This document shows positions 26,540-35,693 of a stretch of DNA of 64,000 nucleotides, piece by piece. The notes beneath the pieces are model-generated. The model saw only the letters and a program-made list of their open reading frames with translations. It had not been told where the DNA came from and searched no databases. The DNA is from DATFDN01 sp963818725. GTDB taxonomy: Bacteria > Pseudomonadota > Alphaproteobacteria > Acetobacterales > Acetobacteraceae. The stretch is from the NCBI GenBank assembly GCA_963818725.1, contig CAWFTU010000018.1, positions 124,001 to 188,000 of the forward strand, in the 5' to 3' direction. The position numbers and the translations under genes are program-made. Every line of letters starts with the position of its first letter. The first letter of the stretch is position 1.

Positions 26540-27345
26540 ATATCCGCCTGGTTCTGGCCAACGTCGATGGCACGCTGGTGACCCGGGACAAGGTGCTGAC
26601 CGAGGAGGCGAAGGCGGCGGCCCGGGCCTTGCGCGCCGCCGGTATCGCCTTCGCGATCACCAGCGGCCGCCCGCCGCGTGGCATGAGCATGCTCATCGAG
26701 CCGCTCGCGCTGACCGGCCTCATCGCCGGCTTCAACGGCGGCGTGTACGTCAGCCCCGACCTGTCGGTGGTCGAGAGCCACACGCTCGATCCGGCGGCGG
26801 CCAAGACGACCGTGAGGCTGATCCTCGATCAGGGGTTGGACGCCTGGGTGTACACGGAAACCGAGTGGCTGATCCGCGACAAGGATGCGCCGCACGTCGC
26901 CCGCGAGGCGTGGACGGTGAAATTCGACGCCAGGGTGGTGCCGGAATTCACAGATTCGCATCTGGCGAAGGCGGTGAAGATCGTCGGCGTGTCCGACGAC
27001 CTGGACCGGGTGGCGGCGTGCGAGAAGGCGGCGCAGGCGGCGCTTGGCGAGGCCGCCAGCGCGGCGCGTTCACAGCCGTACTATCTCGACGTCACCCATC
27101 CGCAAGCCAACAAGGGGACCGTCGTGTCGACCCTCTCGAAGCTTCTGAACATTCCCCCCGAACAGATCGCGACGATGGGGGACATGCCGAATGACGTGCT
27201 CATGTTCCGCAAGAGCGGGTTCTCCATCGCCATGGGCAACTCCAGCGACGAGGTGAAGGCGCAGGCGAGCGCGGTAGCCGACAGCAACGAGAACGAAGGG
27301 TTCGCCAAGGCGGTGCGGAAATTCATTCTGCGGGAAGCGCCATGA
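26536..27345 (+). CDS. Cof-type HAD hydrolase with a substituted nucleophile
   Basis: A 269-residue HAD-superfamily protein of the Cof/YbhA type, usually a sugar phosphatase. Motif I reads LANVDGTLVT: the first Asp of DxDGT, the nucleophile, is Asn9 (AAC at 26560-26562), while Asp11 is kept. Motif II is AITSGRPP, motif III includes the Lys of TVKFDARV or AVKIVG, and motif IV is TMGDMPNDVLMFRKSG. Overlaps zwf and pgl by 4 bp each, so it is co-translated with the pathway. Without the Asp the phosphatase is probably inactive, unless the Asn is deamidated or the protein has another role. A sequencing error is also possible. Confidence 0.88.
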   Translation: MNIRLVLANVDGTLVTRDKVLTEEAKAAARALRAAGIAFAITSGRPPRGMSMLIEPLALTGLIAGFNGGVYVSPDLSVVESHTLDPAAAKTTVRLILDQGLDAWVYTETEWLIRDKDAPHVAREAWTVKFDARVVPEFTDSHLAKAVKIVGVSDDLDRVAACEKAAQAALGEAASAARSQPYYLDVTHPQANKGTVVSTLSKLLNIPPEQIATMGDMPNDVLMFRKSGFSIAMGNSSDEVKAQASAVADSNENEGFAKAVRKFILREAP

Positions 27346-28127
27346 CCCCGGCCTTCGGTACGCTGCGCGTCTTCGCCGATGCCGCCTCGCTCTCGCAGGG
27401 CGGGGCGGAGTTCCTGTGCGGGCGGGCGGAAGCCGCGAGCGGGATGTTCACGCTGTGTCTGTCCGGTGGATCGACACCGAAGCGCCTGTATAGAGCGCTG
27501 GCTACATCCCCCTTGCTGGAGCGGTTCCCCTGGAGCCGCACGCAGTTCGCCTTCGGCGACGAGCGGTTCGTCCCGCCCGATGATCCCGCCAGCAATGCGC
27601 GCATGGCGGCCGAGGCGATGTTCTCCCGTGCGCCCGTCCCGGCCGGGAACGTGCATCGGATCCCGACCGTCGGGGTGACGCCCGATCAGGCGGCGGCGGA
27701 CTATGAGCGCACATTGCGCGGGCTGCACGGCGGGCAGGCGCCGACGCCGGAGCGGCCGCTGTTCGATGTGTGCTTTCTCGGCGTCGGCGACGACGGCCAC
27801 ACGGCCTCCCTGATTCCCGGCGAGGCGGTGCTCTCCGAGCGGGTGCGTTGGGTGGGGGTCGTCGCGCATGGTCGGCCGGAGGTGCGGATCACGCTCACCT
27901 ATCCGGCCCTGGAAAGCAGCCGCGCCGTGGTCTTCCTGGTGCAAGGCGAGGGCAAGCGCGCGATCCTCGATCGCATCCTCTCTGGAGACGCCACGGTGCC
28001 CGCGGGCCGCCTGCGGCCAGTCGGCGAGGTGCTCTGGCTCGCCGACCGCGCCGCGGCGGGGCGCTGGGCGGAGACCGCAAAGATTGTCTCGGCGAAGCCG
28101 GTGGACGGGCCAGCGGAGGGCAACTGA
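27342..28127 (+). CDS. pgl: 6-Phosphogluconolactonase
   Basis: A 261-residue enzyme that hydrolyses 6-phosphogluconolactone, between zwf and gnd in the pathway. Conserved parts: FTLCLSGGSTPKRLYRAL, FAFGDERFVPPDDPASNARM, DVCFLGVGDDGHTASLIPG with the catalytic His, and the RITLTYPALESSRAVVFLVQG segment. Overlaps the HAD gene by 4 bp (ATGA). The last gene of the operon that I recognise. Confidence 0.93.
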   Translation: MTPAFGTLRVFADAASLSQGGAEFLCGRAEAASGMFTLCLSGGSTPKRLYRALATSPLLERFPWSRTQFAFGDERFVPPDDPASNARMAAEAMFSRAPVPAGNVHRIPTVGVTPDQAAADYERTLRGLHGGQAPTPERPLFDVCFLGVGDDGHTASLIPGEAVLSERVRWVGVVAHGRPEVRITLTYPALESSRAVVFLVQGEGKRAILDRILSGDATVPAGRLRPVGEVLWLADRAAAGRWAETAKIVSAKPVDGPAEGN

Positions 28128-28339
28128 TGCGAGGCGGGACAACGACATGCGGCCCGGCCGCGCCAGCGGTTCCACGCGCCGGCCCCGCTGAGCAGGCCGT
28201 CGTCACCGGCGCACGTGACAGGAGCCGGCGGCGCCGCGCCCCGGCTGACTTCGACGGGCGCTCGGGTCGAGCCATTCGGCAGCTTCACCTCAGCCGCTGG
28301 AGTGAGAGGCTGTTACTCCCGTTCTGAAGGATCAACGCC

Positions 28340-29167
28340 ATGCCTTTCTCACCTCTGTATATCATCCCGGTGGTCCTGCTCGTGGCCTTCATTCTGGTCA
28401 CGGCAACCGTGAAAATCCTGCGGGAATACGAGCGGGCCGTGGTCTTCACCCTTGGTCGCTTCCAGAAGGTCAAGGGCCCTGGCATCGTCCTGCTGATCCC
28501 CTTCGTCCAGGAGATGGTGCGCGTGGACTTGCGCATCCAGGTCATCGAGATACCGAGCCAGGACGTGATCTCGCGCGACAACGTGTCGATGAAGGTTGAC
28601 GCGGTGCTCTATTTCAACGTCGTCAACCCCGAACGGGCCATCATCCAGGTCCAGCGTTTCCTTCCCGCCACCAACATGCTCGCGCAGACGACCCTGCGCG
28701 CGGTGCTGGGCCAGCACGATCTCGACGAGATGCTGTCCGAGCGAAAGAAGCTCAGCACCGACGTCCAGAGCATCCTGGACGTCCAGACCGAAACCTGGGG
28801 GATCAAGGTGAGCAACGTCGAGATCAGAACCGTCGAGCTCACCGAAAACATGATCCGGGCCATCGCCAAACAGGCGGAGGCGGAACGCGACCGTCGCGCC
28901 AAGATCATCCATGCGGAAGCCGAGTTCCAGGCTGCCCAGACCCTCGTCGACGCCGCCCAGATCCTGGCGAGCATTCCGTCGGCGATGCAGCTTCGTTACC
29001 TGCAAACGCTGACGGAGATCGGCGCCGAACAGAACTCCACCGTCGTCTTTCCGATGCCGATCGACATCATCAGGCCGTTCCTTCAGCTTCTTGAGAAGGC
29101 CGCCAAGACCCCGGCCGTCGCGGTCAACCACGCTGCCCCGCTCGCGGAGGGCGTCCCCTTGCGTTGA
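28340..29167 (+). CDS. Slipin (stomatin/SPFH-domain membrane protein)
   Basis: A 275-residue protein with one N-terminal membrane segment (LYIIPVVLLVAFILVTATV), then the SPFH domain (REYERAVVFTLGRFQKVKGP, VIEIPSQDVISRDNVSMKVD, TTLRAVLGQHDLDEMLSER) and an Ala/Glu-rich coiled coil (AIAKQAEAERDRRAKIIHAE). Slipins organise membrane microdomains and protein quality control. The usual partner, an NfeD protease-like gene, is not adjacent. The start has an AAGGAT site (28327-28332). Confidence 0.9.
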   Translation: MPFSPLYIIPVVLLVAFILVTATVKILREYERAVVFTLGRFQKVKGPGIVLLIPFVQEMVRVDLRIQVIEIPSQDVISRDNVSMKVDAVLYFNVVNPERAIIQVQRFLPATNMLAQTTLRAVLGQHDLDEMLSERKKLSTDVQSILDVQTETWGIKVSNVEIRTVELTENMIRAIAKQAEAERDRRAKIIHAEAEFQAAQTLVDAAQILASIPSAMQLRYLQTLTEIGAEQNSTVVFPMPIDIIRPFLQLLEKAAKTPAVAVNHAAPLAEGVPLR

Positions 29168-29233
29168 CGTGCTCGCAGTCGAGCGGCGAATTTCCGGACA
29201 TTTGCCGCAACGCGGTCCCGAGATCGCTGGAAC

Positions 29234-30283
29234 GTGTCGGTCCCACATAGACTGGAGGACAGGGTATTGGACCAGAACCTATCGGCCTGCGTGGCCACCG
29301 CGGCGGCGCTGACCGCCCCCGGCAAGGGTCTGTTGGCGGCGGACGAAAGCCTTGGCTCGATCGAGAAGAGGTTTGCGCCCTTTGGCATCCCGTCCACGGA
29401 GGAGACCCGTCGCATCTATCGCGGCCTGCTGGTCTCGACCGAGGGCATGCAGCACAGCATCAGCGGCGTCATCATGTTCGAGGAGACGCTCGGACAGCAC
29501 GCCAGCAACGGCGAAACGTTCCCGGTGTTCCTCGAGCGGATCGGCGTGATATCCGGTGTGAAGGTGGACCGAGGGCTGATGCCTCTGCGCCCCGGCTCCC
29601 CGGAGACGATCACGGAAGGGCTGGATGGCCTCGCGAAGCGTCTGGCTGGGTACCGTGAGCAGGGCGCCCGCTTCGCCAAATGGCGGGCGGTGATGCGCAT
29701 CGAGGGAAAATCCCTCCCGACGCGATACGCCCTTGAGGCCAACGCTTTCGTTCTCGCCCGCTACGCGTCGATCTGTCAGCAGGCCGGAATCATGCCGATT
29801 GTCGAGCCGGAGGTTCTGCGGGATGGGAACCACGAGATCGGCAGATCGGCCCAAGTCACGCGCGCGACCTTGGAGGCAGTGTTCGGGGCGCTCTACCAGG
29901 CGGGCGTTTTGCTCGAAGGCATTCTCCTCAAGCCCAACATGGTCACCCAGGGTGCGTCTGCACCCGGAGAGGACGGGGCGCAGGCGATTGCCGCGGCCAC
30001 ACTGGACTGCCTCCGACGAGCCGTGCCGGCAGCGGTTCCGGGCGTGGTGTTCCTCTCCGGAGGCCAGACACCGGCTTCAGCGACCGGCCATCTCGACGAG
30101 ATAATCCGCCACGGTGGCACACTGCCCTGGTCCGTAAGCTTCTCATATGGGCGTGCTCTGCAACAGGAGGCTTTGGCGGCATGGCGCGGCGAGGCGGCGA
30201 ACGGCGCTCACGCCCAAGCGGCCTTCCTCAGACGGTGCGAGCTCGTCGCGGCTGCCGCACGCGGTGAGCTGGCCACGGTTTAA
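29234..30283 (+). CDS. fda: Class I fructose-bisphosphate aldolase
   Basis: A 349-residue class I aldolase that cleaves fructose 1,6-bisphosphate through a Schiff base. Conserved parts: APGKGLLAADESLGSIEKRF at the N-terminus, FAKWRAVMRI, GIMPIVEPEVLRDGNH, and LLEGILLKPNMVTQG with the Schiff-base Lys near residue 232, then VVFLSGGQTPASAT. The frame starts at a GTG; a TTG at 29267 would remove an unconserved 11-residue leader. With pgi broken in the same window, this aldolase would still serve gluconeogenesis or lower glycolysis. Confidence 0.9.
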   Translation: MSVPHRLEDRVLDQNLSACVATAAALTAPGKGLLAADESLGSIEKRFAPFGIPSTEETRRIYRGLLVSTEGMQHSISGVIMFEETLGQHASNGETFPVFLERIGVISGVKVDRGLMPLRPGSPETITEGLDGLAKRLAGYREQGARFAKWRAVMRIEGKSLPTRYALEANAFVLARYASICQQAGIMPIVEPEVLRDGNHEIGRSAQVTRATLEAVFGALYQAGVLLEGILLKPNMVTQGASAPGEDGAQAIAAATLDCLRRAVPAAVPGVVFLSGGQTPASATGHLDEIIRHGGTLPWSVSFSYGRALQQEALAAWRGEAANGAHAQAAFLRRCELVAAAARGELATV

Positions 30284-30469
30284 GCCCATCTCTCCGGTCA
30301 AGGCTGGTGGTGTGAGACCATGGTGGAGGGGCACCATGGTCATCCAGCCGCCGCAACCGTTCGTGAGGGACGATGTCAGGAAAGGCACGCATCTTGTTGA
30401 ATTTTTCGGGAACGCCGATGCGCGCCGCGCACGGGTTTCTGAAGCCTTACAGGACAGGAGCCAGGGTGT

Positions 30470-31906
30470 ATGGCCAAGAAGCGCGTCGTCATCGTCGGAG
30501 CCGGCTTCGGCGGCATGGCCGCGGCCAAGGCGCTTAAGCGTGCCGATGCCGATGTGACGCTGATCGATCGCACCAACCACCACCTGTTCCAGCCGCTGCT
30601 CTATCAGGTCGCGACAGCGGCGCTTTCGCCGGCCGACATCGCGACGGCGACCCGGGCACTATTACGCCGTCAGCGGAACGTAACCGTCATCATGGGTCAG
30701 GTGACCGGCGTCGACGCCGAAGGTGGCTCGGTAAAAGTCATGAACACGCCCGACGTTCCGTTCGACTACCTCGTGCTCGCGACGGGCGCCGCGTATAGCT
30801 TCTTCGGCAATGACCATTGGGCGGCGGATGCGCCGGTGCTGAAATCCCTCGCCGACGCCCTGTTGATCCGGGAGCGCCTGCTCGGCGCCTTCGAGTGGGC
30901 GGAGAGCCATGCCGACCAGCAAGAGGTCAGCCGGATGCTGACCTTCGTGGTGGTCGGTGGTGGCCCGACCGGAGTCGAGCTGGCGGGCACGATCGCCGAG
31001 CTCGCCCGATCGACGCTCGCCCGCGATTTCCGGCATATTGATCCCGCATCGGCGCGGATCATCCTCTACGAAGCCGGCCCCCGCCTGCTTTCGGCCTTTC
31101 CAGAACGCCTGTCGGACTATGCACGAACGACGCTGGAGAAGCTCGGCGTCGAAGTCCGCACGGGGACCCCGGTGGAGGAGATCGACGCCGAGGGCCTCGC
31201 CGCCGGAACCGAACGGATCGAGACGACCAACATTCTCTGGTGCGCCGGAACGGCGGCTCGCCCCGCCGCCGAGTGGCTCGGGGCCGAGGCGGCGAGGAAC
31301 GGGGCGGTCAAGGTCGGCGGCGACTGCTCGGTCCCGGGACACCCCAACATCTTCGCGCTCGGGGATGTGTCGAGCCTTGAGGGAGGAGACGGTAGGCCGC
31401 TTGCCGGCCTCGCTCCCGTCGCCAAGCAGCAAGGCGCCTATGTCGCTCGTCTGCTGAAGGCGCGGATCGCCGGCAGGCCCGATCCCGCCCCGTTCCGCTA
31501 CCACGATTTCGGCACTATGGCGGTCATCGGGCGGTCACGGGCCGTCGCCGATTTCGGCTGGTGTCAACTGACCGGCTTCCCGGCCTGGCTCACCTGGTCG
31601 CTCGTGCACCTGATGCTGCTGGTCGATTTCCGCAGCCGCCTGATGGTCTACGTCAACTGGTCATGGGCCTGGTTCACGTCCGGGCGCGGCGCCCGGCTCG
31701 TCACACGAGAGGTGGATAGCGTTGAAGCCACGCCTCTTGGACGCGCGCGAGGACACGACGGAGCTGCGCGGGTCCGGTCAGATGCGGAGACGCGAAGGCC
31801 CTTGGACGGGCTCGGCTTCGGCCGGCACACGGACGGCAACGACCCCCATCAATCCCGAACGTACGCCGGCGGAGGCGCACGCGCCGGCACCGAAGACGCG
31901 GAGTAG
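30470..31906 (+). CDS. ndh: Type II NADH dehydrogenase (NDH-2)
   Basis: A 478-residue FAD enzyme that passes electrons from NADH to quinone without pumping protons. FAD-binding GAGFGGMAAAKAL is at residues 10-22. FQPLLYQVATAALSPADIA, a typical NDH-2 block, follows. The NADH-binding VVVGGGPTGVELAG is near 161-174. NIFALGDVSSLEG is the second FAD contact, and an amphipathic C-terminal region (TWSLVHLMLLVDFRSRL) supports membrane attachment. The last 50 residues are low-complexity. The next gene starts 5 bp downstream, suggesting a joint respiratory role. Confidence 0.92.
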   Translation: MAKKRVVIVGAGFGGMAAAKALKRADADVTLIDRTNHHLFQPLLYQVATAALSPADIATATRALLRRQRNVTVIMGQVTGVDAEGGSVKVMNTPDVPFDYLVLATGAAYSFFGNDHWAADAPVLKSLADALLIRERLLGAFEWAESHADQQEVSRMLTFVVVGGGPTGVELAGTIAELARSTLARDFRHIDPASARIILYEAGPRLLSAFPERLSDYARTTLEKLGVEVRTGTPVEEIDAEGLAAGTERIETTNILWCAGTAARPAAEWLGAEAARNGAVKVGGDCSVPGHPNIFALGDVSSLEGGDGRPLAGLAPVAKQQGAYVARLLKARIAGRPDPAPFRYHDFGTMAVIGRSRAVADFGWCQLTGFPAWLTWSLVHLMLLVDFRSRLMVYVNWSWAWFTSGRGARLVTREVDSVEATPLGRARGHDGAARVRSDAETRRPLDGLGFGRHTDGNDPHQSRTYAGGGARAGTEDAE

Positions 31907-31910
31907 GACC

Positions 31911-33660
31911 ATGCCCGACCGTATGAAGGACATTCACCCCGTTTCGCGCGGGCATGATCCTCTCGCGGCGGACCTCACCCCGGCGGACGACCGTATTCTC
32001 CTGAACCACTGGTTGCCTCCGCAGGAGGGCATCGTTCCCCGTATCCGCATCGGCCGGCGCTGGGTCAGCGTCTTGTGGGCACTACCGATCGCGGCCGTGG
32101 CGCTCATGTTCATGATCGCCCTTGCACAGAGCTTGCGGGAGCTTCCGGGCGTCCAAGCCTTCATCCGGGAGTACGGTGGCATTCCGCAGTCCGCCCCCTC
32201 GGTCGATACCGGCTTTCCCTGGTGGTTGCGGCTACAGCACTTCCTGAACATGCTGTTCATGATGTTCATCATCCGCGCCGGAATCCAGAATCCTGGCCGA
32301 TCATCCCCGGCTCTACTGGAAGCGCGACTGCACCCCGGGCGCCGACTGGTTCCGGTTCCAGAAACCCGTCCCGACCGGCCGGGTCTGGACCTCCAAGGAC
32401 GATTCCGTGACGCTGCCGGGGTGGCTGGGCATCCCCGGCATCCGCCACTCCATCGGCCTCGCGCGCTGGTGGCATTTCTCGGTCAACCTGCTGTGGACGA
32501 TCAACGGCATCGCCTTTTATGTTCTGCTCTTCACGACCAATCAGTGGCTTCGCCTAGTGCCCGTTACGTGGGATGTTTTCCCGAACGCGGTCTCGACCGC
32601 CATCCAGTACGCGTCGCTGAACTTTCCGGTGGACCATAGCTGGACACGCTACAACGGCTTGCAGCAAATCACCTATTTCATCACGGTGTTCATCGCCGCG
32701 CCGGTTTCGATCGCGACCGGCCTCATGCAGAGCCCGGCCATCTCGAACCGTCTGGGCTTGCTTGGGCGCGTGCTGAACCGGCAGGCAGCCCGATCCATCC
32801 ACTTCATCTCGTTTTGCTGGTTCGTGCTATTCATCCTGGCGCACGGGATCATGGTGTTCGTCACCAGCCTGCGGCAGAACACGAACCACATGTTCGCCGG
32901 CGTGGCGAACAACTCCTGGACCGGGATCCCGCCCTTTATCCTGGCCATGGTGATCGTGGGGCTGGCTTGGTGGGCCGCCTCGCCCTTCACGATCCGGCAC
33001 GCCCGGGTGGTCCAGAAGGTCGGGTCGTTCATGGTCGGATGGCTCAAGGGTCTGGCGGAGTGGTGGGAGCCGAACGCACAGCTCACCGAGAAGGACATCT
33101 CGCCGCATTTCTGGGTCAACGGCACCATGCCGAAATGGGACGCGTTCGACGCGCCGTTGGCCGACAACTTCGCGAGCTACCGGCTTCGCGTGGGCGGGCT
33201 GGTCGAGCAGCCACGGGAGTTCTCGCTCGCCGAGCTGAGGGCGATGCCGAAGCAGGAGCAGATCACGACCCATTTCTGCATCCAGGGTTGGTCCGGCGTC
33301 GCCAAGTGGGGCGGCGTGCCCATGCGCCACATCCTCGACCTGGTGCGCCCGACGGAAGAGGCGCGTTACGCCGTCTTCTACTCCTTCGCCGATGGCGGTG
33401 ACGTCGGCCGCTACTACGACGTGCATAAGATGGGCAACATGCGCCACGAGCTGACCATCCTCGCCTATGACATGAACGGGGCGCCCCTCAGCGTGTTGCA
33501 CGGCGCCCCGTTGCGGCTGCGCTGCGAGAACGAGCTGGGCTTCAAGATGGTGAAGTGGATCGAAGCCATCGAGTTCGTGCACGACTTCGCCGATCTCGGC
33601 GCCGGCCAGGGCGGCTACAACGAGGATCATGAGTTCTACGGCTACCGAATGCCGATCTGA
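31911..33660 (+). pseudogene. Membrane cytochrome b / molybdopterin oxidoreductase fusion, one frameshift
   Basis: The N-terminal part (MPDRMKDIHPVS to MMFIIRAGIQ) is followed by a multi-helix cytochrome b561-like region with His residues (WWHFSVNLLWTING, FISFCWFVLFILAHGIM). The C-terminal part is a sulfite oxidase-like domain with the molybdenum-ligand Cys in THFCIQGWSG. Reading is broken near 32290: CAGAATCCTGG has one extra A compared with a CAGATCCTGG that would keep GIQILADHPRLYW in frame. Without it the protein would have about 582 residues. Either a true pseudogene or a sequencing error. Sits 5 bp after ndh. Confidence 0.85.
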
Positions 33661-33703
33661 GCCGCCCGTTGAGGCGGGCCGTTGGACAGCCGCTGCGCCG
33701 CGA

Positions 33704-34000
33704 CTACAGGTCGAGCAACTGATGGTAGAACTCGACCTGCATCCGCATGGGCCCGAGCGGCTCGACGCGGTGCGGTTGTTCGGGAAGAACGAGGCCGGGG
33801 CGCCCAGGCCCAAGGATCACCTCGGAGGCCGGGTCGAGCACGTGGTAACGCAGCCGGCCATCGAGCACGCGGATCACGCCCCACACGCCGGGCCTGGTGC
33901 GGTGTTCCCGGCGCAGTCCGGCCGGCAGCGTGTCCTCGTCGAACACCGGGGTGCGCTTATAGGGCAGGGCCGCCGATGAGGGCGCCGACAGCGCGCTCAC
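33704..34000 (-). CDS. DUF1971-domain protein
   Basis: A 98-residue protein, one small beta-rich domain of the DUF1971 type: LPYKRTPVFDEDTLPAGLRR, GVWGVIRVLDGRLRYHVLD, VLPEQPHRVEPLGPMRMQVEFY. The pattern resembles a single-domain cupin, and the family also occurs fused to TehB-like tellurite-resistance methyltransferases. The molecular function is not established. The start overlaps the upstream gene by 4 bp (ATGA). Confidence 0.8.
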   Translation of the reverse strand: MSALSAPSSAALPYKRTPVFDEDTLPAGLRREHRTRPGVWGVIRVLDGRLRYHVLDPASEVILGPGRPGLVLPEQPHRVEPLGPMRMQVEFYHQLLDL

Positions 34001-34395
34001 GAAGGTTCCCCCGCCCGGAAATGGCCGGCTCGCTCGACAAGGTCGAGCATGTGGGCGGTTGCATGGGTCGTCAGAGGATGAGGGGAGAAGCCCGCCCTCG
34101 GAGAGATGTAGGCCGCCATTTCGCGGGCAAAGTCGAGCTGCCGATCAGATGCTTGCGCGAGCAACGCGATCACCAGGTTCTCCAGCGCGATAACACGGAC
34201 GCGAAGCTGCACCAGCTCGGCATTCGTCAATTGAGGGATCTCGGATTCCAATTCGCCGGAGCCCAGGAGTTCTTGCGGACCCTGAGACACTTCTTGCGGA
34301 CCCTGAGACACGGCGCCGCCCTCGTTGTCCCACCTCGAAAGCGCCATTTCACGCTGTTGTGAAAGATCGGAGACACCCGGCTTTCTATCAGGCAT
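33997..34395 (-). CDS. Hypothetical protein with a 7-residue tandem repeat
   Basis: A 132-residue protein of unknown function, transcribed ahead of the DUF1971 gene with a 4-bp overlap. It starts MPDRKPGVSDLSQQREMALS, contains SQGPQEV and SQGPQEL in tandem, then a helical segment (LTNAELVQLRVRVIALENLV) that could form a coiled coil. The C-terminal half (FAREMAAYISPRAGFSPHPL) is uncharged and possibly folded. I do not recognise the family. Confidence 0.55.
   Translation of the reverse strand: MPDRKPGVSDLSQQREMALSRWDNEGGAVSQGPQEVSQGPQELLGSGELESEIPQLTNAELVQLRVRVIALENLVIALLAQASDRQLDFAREMAAYISPRAGFSPHPLTTHATAHMLDLVERAGHFRAGEPS
34270..34311. repeat. Two perfect 21-bp tandem repeats
   Basis: The unit TTCTTGCGGACCCTGAGACA plus C occurs at 34270-34290 and again at 34291-34311. 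It lies inside the hypothetical gene and keeps the frame (seven codons). Such repeats can change copy number by slippage. Confidence 0.85.
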
Positions 34396-34646
34396 GAGGG
34401 AGCTTCCTGAATTTGGAGACGGCGGACGATCACCTCTCTAATGCCTGTCGGTCAGCTTTTCCAGTTGTGGAGGCGAGGCTGTCTGAACATCACCAGAACA
34501 AGAGTCTGAAAATCGAGCCCCGTTCGTTCGGAAGCTATACGCCACATTGCCTGTCGCAAAACGTCCATCTAGACTGCACTGTCGGTTGCAAGTCAAACCC
34601 AATGGACTCAAGCCTGGATGATTGCTGGCTGCGGAAGGATGAGCTG

Positions 34647-35090
34647 ATGTTCGTGGAAAGAATGCTACCGGCAGCACGCAAGCGGCTTGTCACAGTCTCC
34701 GATGATGCGCCACTCGTCAGTGCAGCGAAACTCCTGCGTGATCTCCATACCGATCTCGTGGTCGTGTGCAATTCAGATGAATTGCTGGCCGGCGTCATCA
34801 CCAAGACGGACGTTGTCCGTCAGATCAGCGATTGCCAAGGAGCAGGATGCGCGACGGCAACATCGATCGTCATGACACGGGCCGTCGTCCTCTGCCATCC
34901 CAGCGACTCGTTGCACAATGTCTGGTCGATCATGAAGGAGCGGGGCCTGAAGAATATCCCCGTCGTGGACCATGCCTCACGGCCGATCGGAGTGCTCAAC
35001 GCGCGGGATGCGCTTGAGGGGCTCCTGGAAGAGGTCGAGCATGAGGAGGTTCTGCTACGCGACTATGTGATGTGTGTCGGCTACCATTGA
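34647..35090 (+). CDS. CBS-domain protein
   Basis: A 147-residue protein made of two CBS motifs: MLPAARKRLVTVSDDAPLVS through VITKTDVVRQI, and VMTRAVVLCHPSDSLHNVWS through VVDHASRPIGVLNARDALE. Such small proteins bind adenine nucleotides and act as regulatory modules. The ATG at 34647 is chosen because it has a GGAAGGA site 8-14 bp upstream and begins the conserved part; the open frame upstream from 34413 has no CBS content. It is on the opposite strand from the DUF1971 pair. Confidence 0.8.
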   Translation: MFVERMLPAARKRLVTVSDDAPLVSAAKLLRDLHTDLVVVCNSDELLAGVITKTDVVRQISDCQGAGCATATSIVMTRAVVLCHPSDSLHNVWSIMKERGLKNIPVVDHASRPIGVLNARDALEGLLEEVEHEEVLLRDYVMCVGYH

Positions 35091-35213
35091 TTGTGGAGGC
35101 TGAGCGGCCGTGCCTTACCACACCGCCGGCAGCTTAATCGACACAAGGACTGGTGGCCTGGAAAGCATGTCCCGGTGTCGCCCCATGCAGTGCGGGAGAT
35201 CAGCTGGTCGGAT
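35091..35213. other. Intergenic, upstream of IS remnants
   Basis: 123 bp with no recognisable gene, ending where an IS4-type end begins. Confidence 0.3.
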
Positions 35214-35668
35214 CCTCACGAATCCCCTCATTTTTATGAGGGCGGATATAGGCCGATTCGGCCGGCTTGCGTAGGCGCTTCGGCAGCGGATGTGCTGGAG
35301 CGGGCGTATGGGACATGTGGATCGGACGCGTGGGCGGCTTGACGAGGTTCGCGCCTTCATTGGCGAGGTGTATGGGCCTACTCTGCACGCCAAGCGGATT
35401 GAGTCATTGGCTGGTGCGACGCTTGGCGTGATGACGGGGGCATCTCTGGCGGTGGGCGATGATTGGCCATGCGCTGGCTCAGGCCCGGGGCCTGGTGACC
35501 AAGCACGCGGTCAAGCAGGTGGACCGTCTGCTCAGCAACGATGGCATCGACGTGTGGGACAGCTTCACGCACTGGGTGCCGCACCAGATCGGCGCCCGCC
35601 AGCGGATCCTGGTGGCAATGGACTGGACCGAGTTCGACCAAGACGATCAGGCGACGCTTGTGCTGAGC
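35214..35668 (+). pseudogene. IS4-family transposase, 5' fragment with a frameshift
   Basis: The stretch starts with the same end as the complete IS4 at 53383 (CCTCACGAATCCCCTCATT). It encodes RLDEVRAFIGEVYGPTLHAK, then shifts frame near 35455 to HALAQARGLVTKHAVKQVDR and VAMDWTEFDQDDQATLVLS, closely matching the N-terminal third of the transposase at 53470-54642. The match stops near 35668, where a different transposase remnant on the minus strand begins. Confidence 0.8.
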
Positions 35669-35693
35669 TCGAGTTTGGCGGTTTCGAGCGCTG

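Noticed and set aside
28127..28327. 66-codon ORF overlapping the pgl stop
   Set aside because: Composition is Arg/Ala-rich with no motif and no similarity that I recognise; more likely the leader region of the slipin gene.
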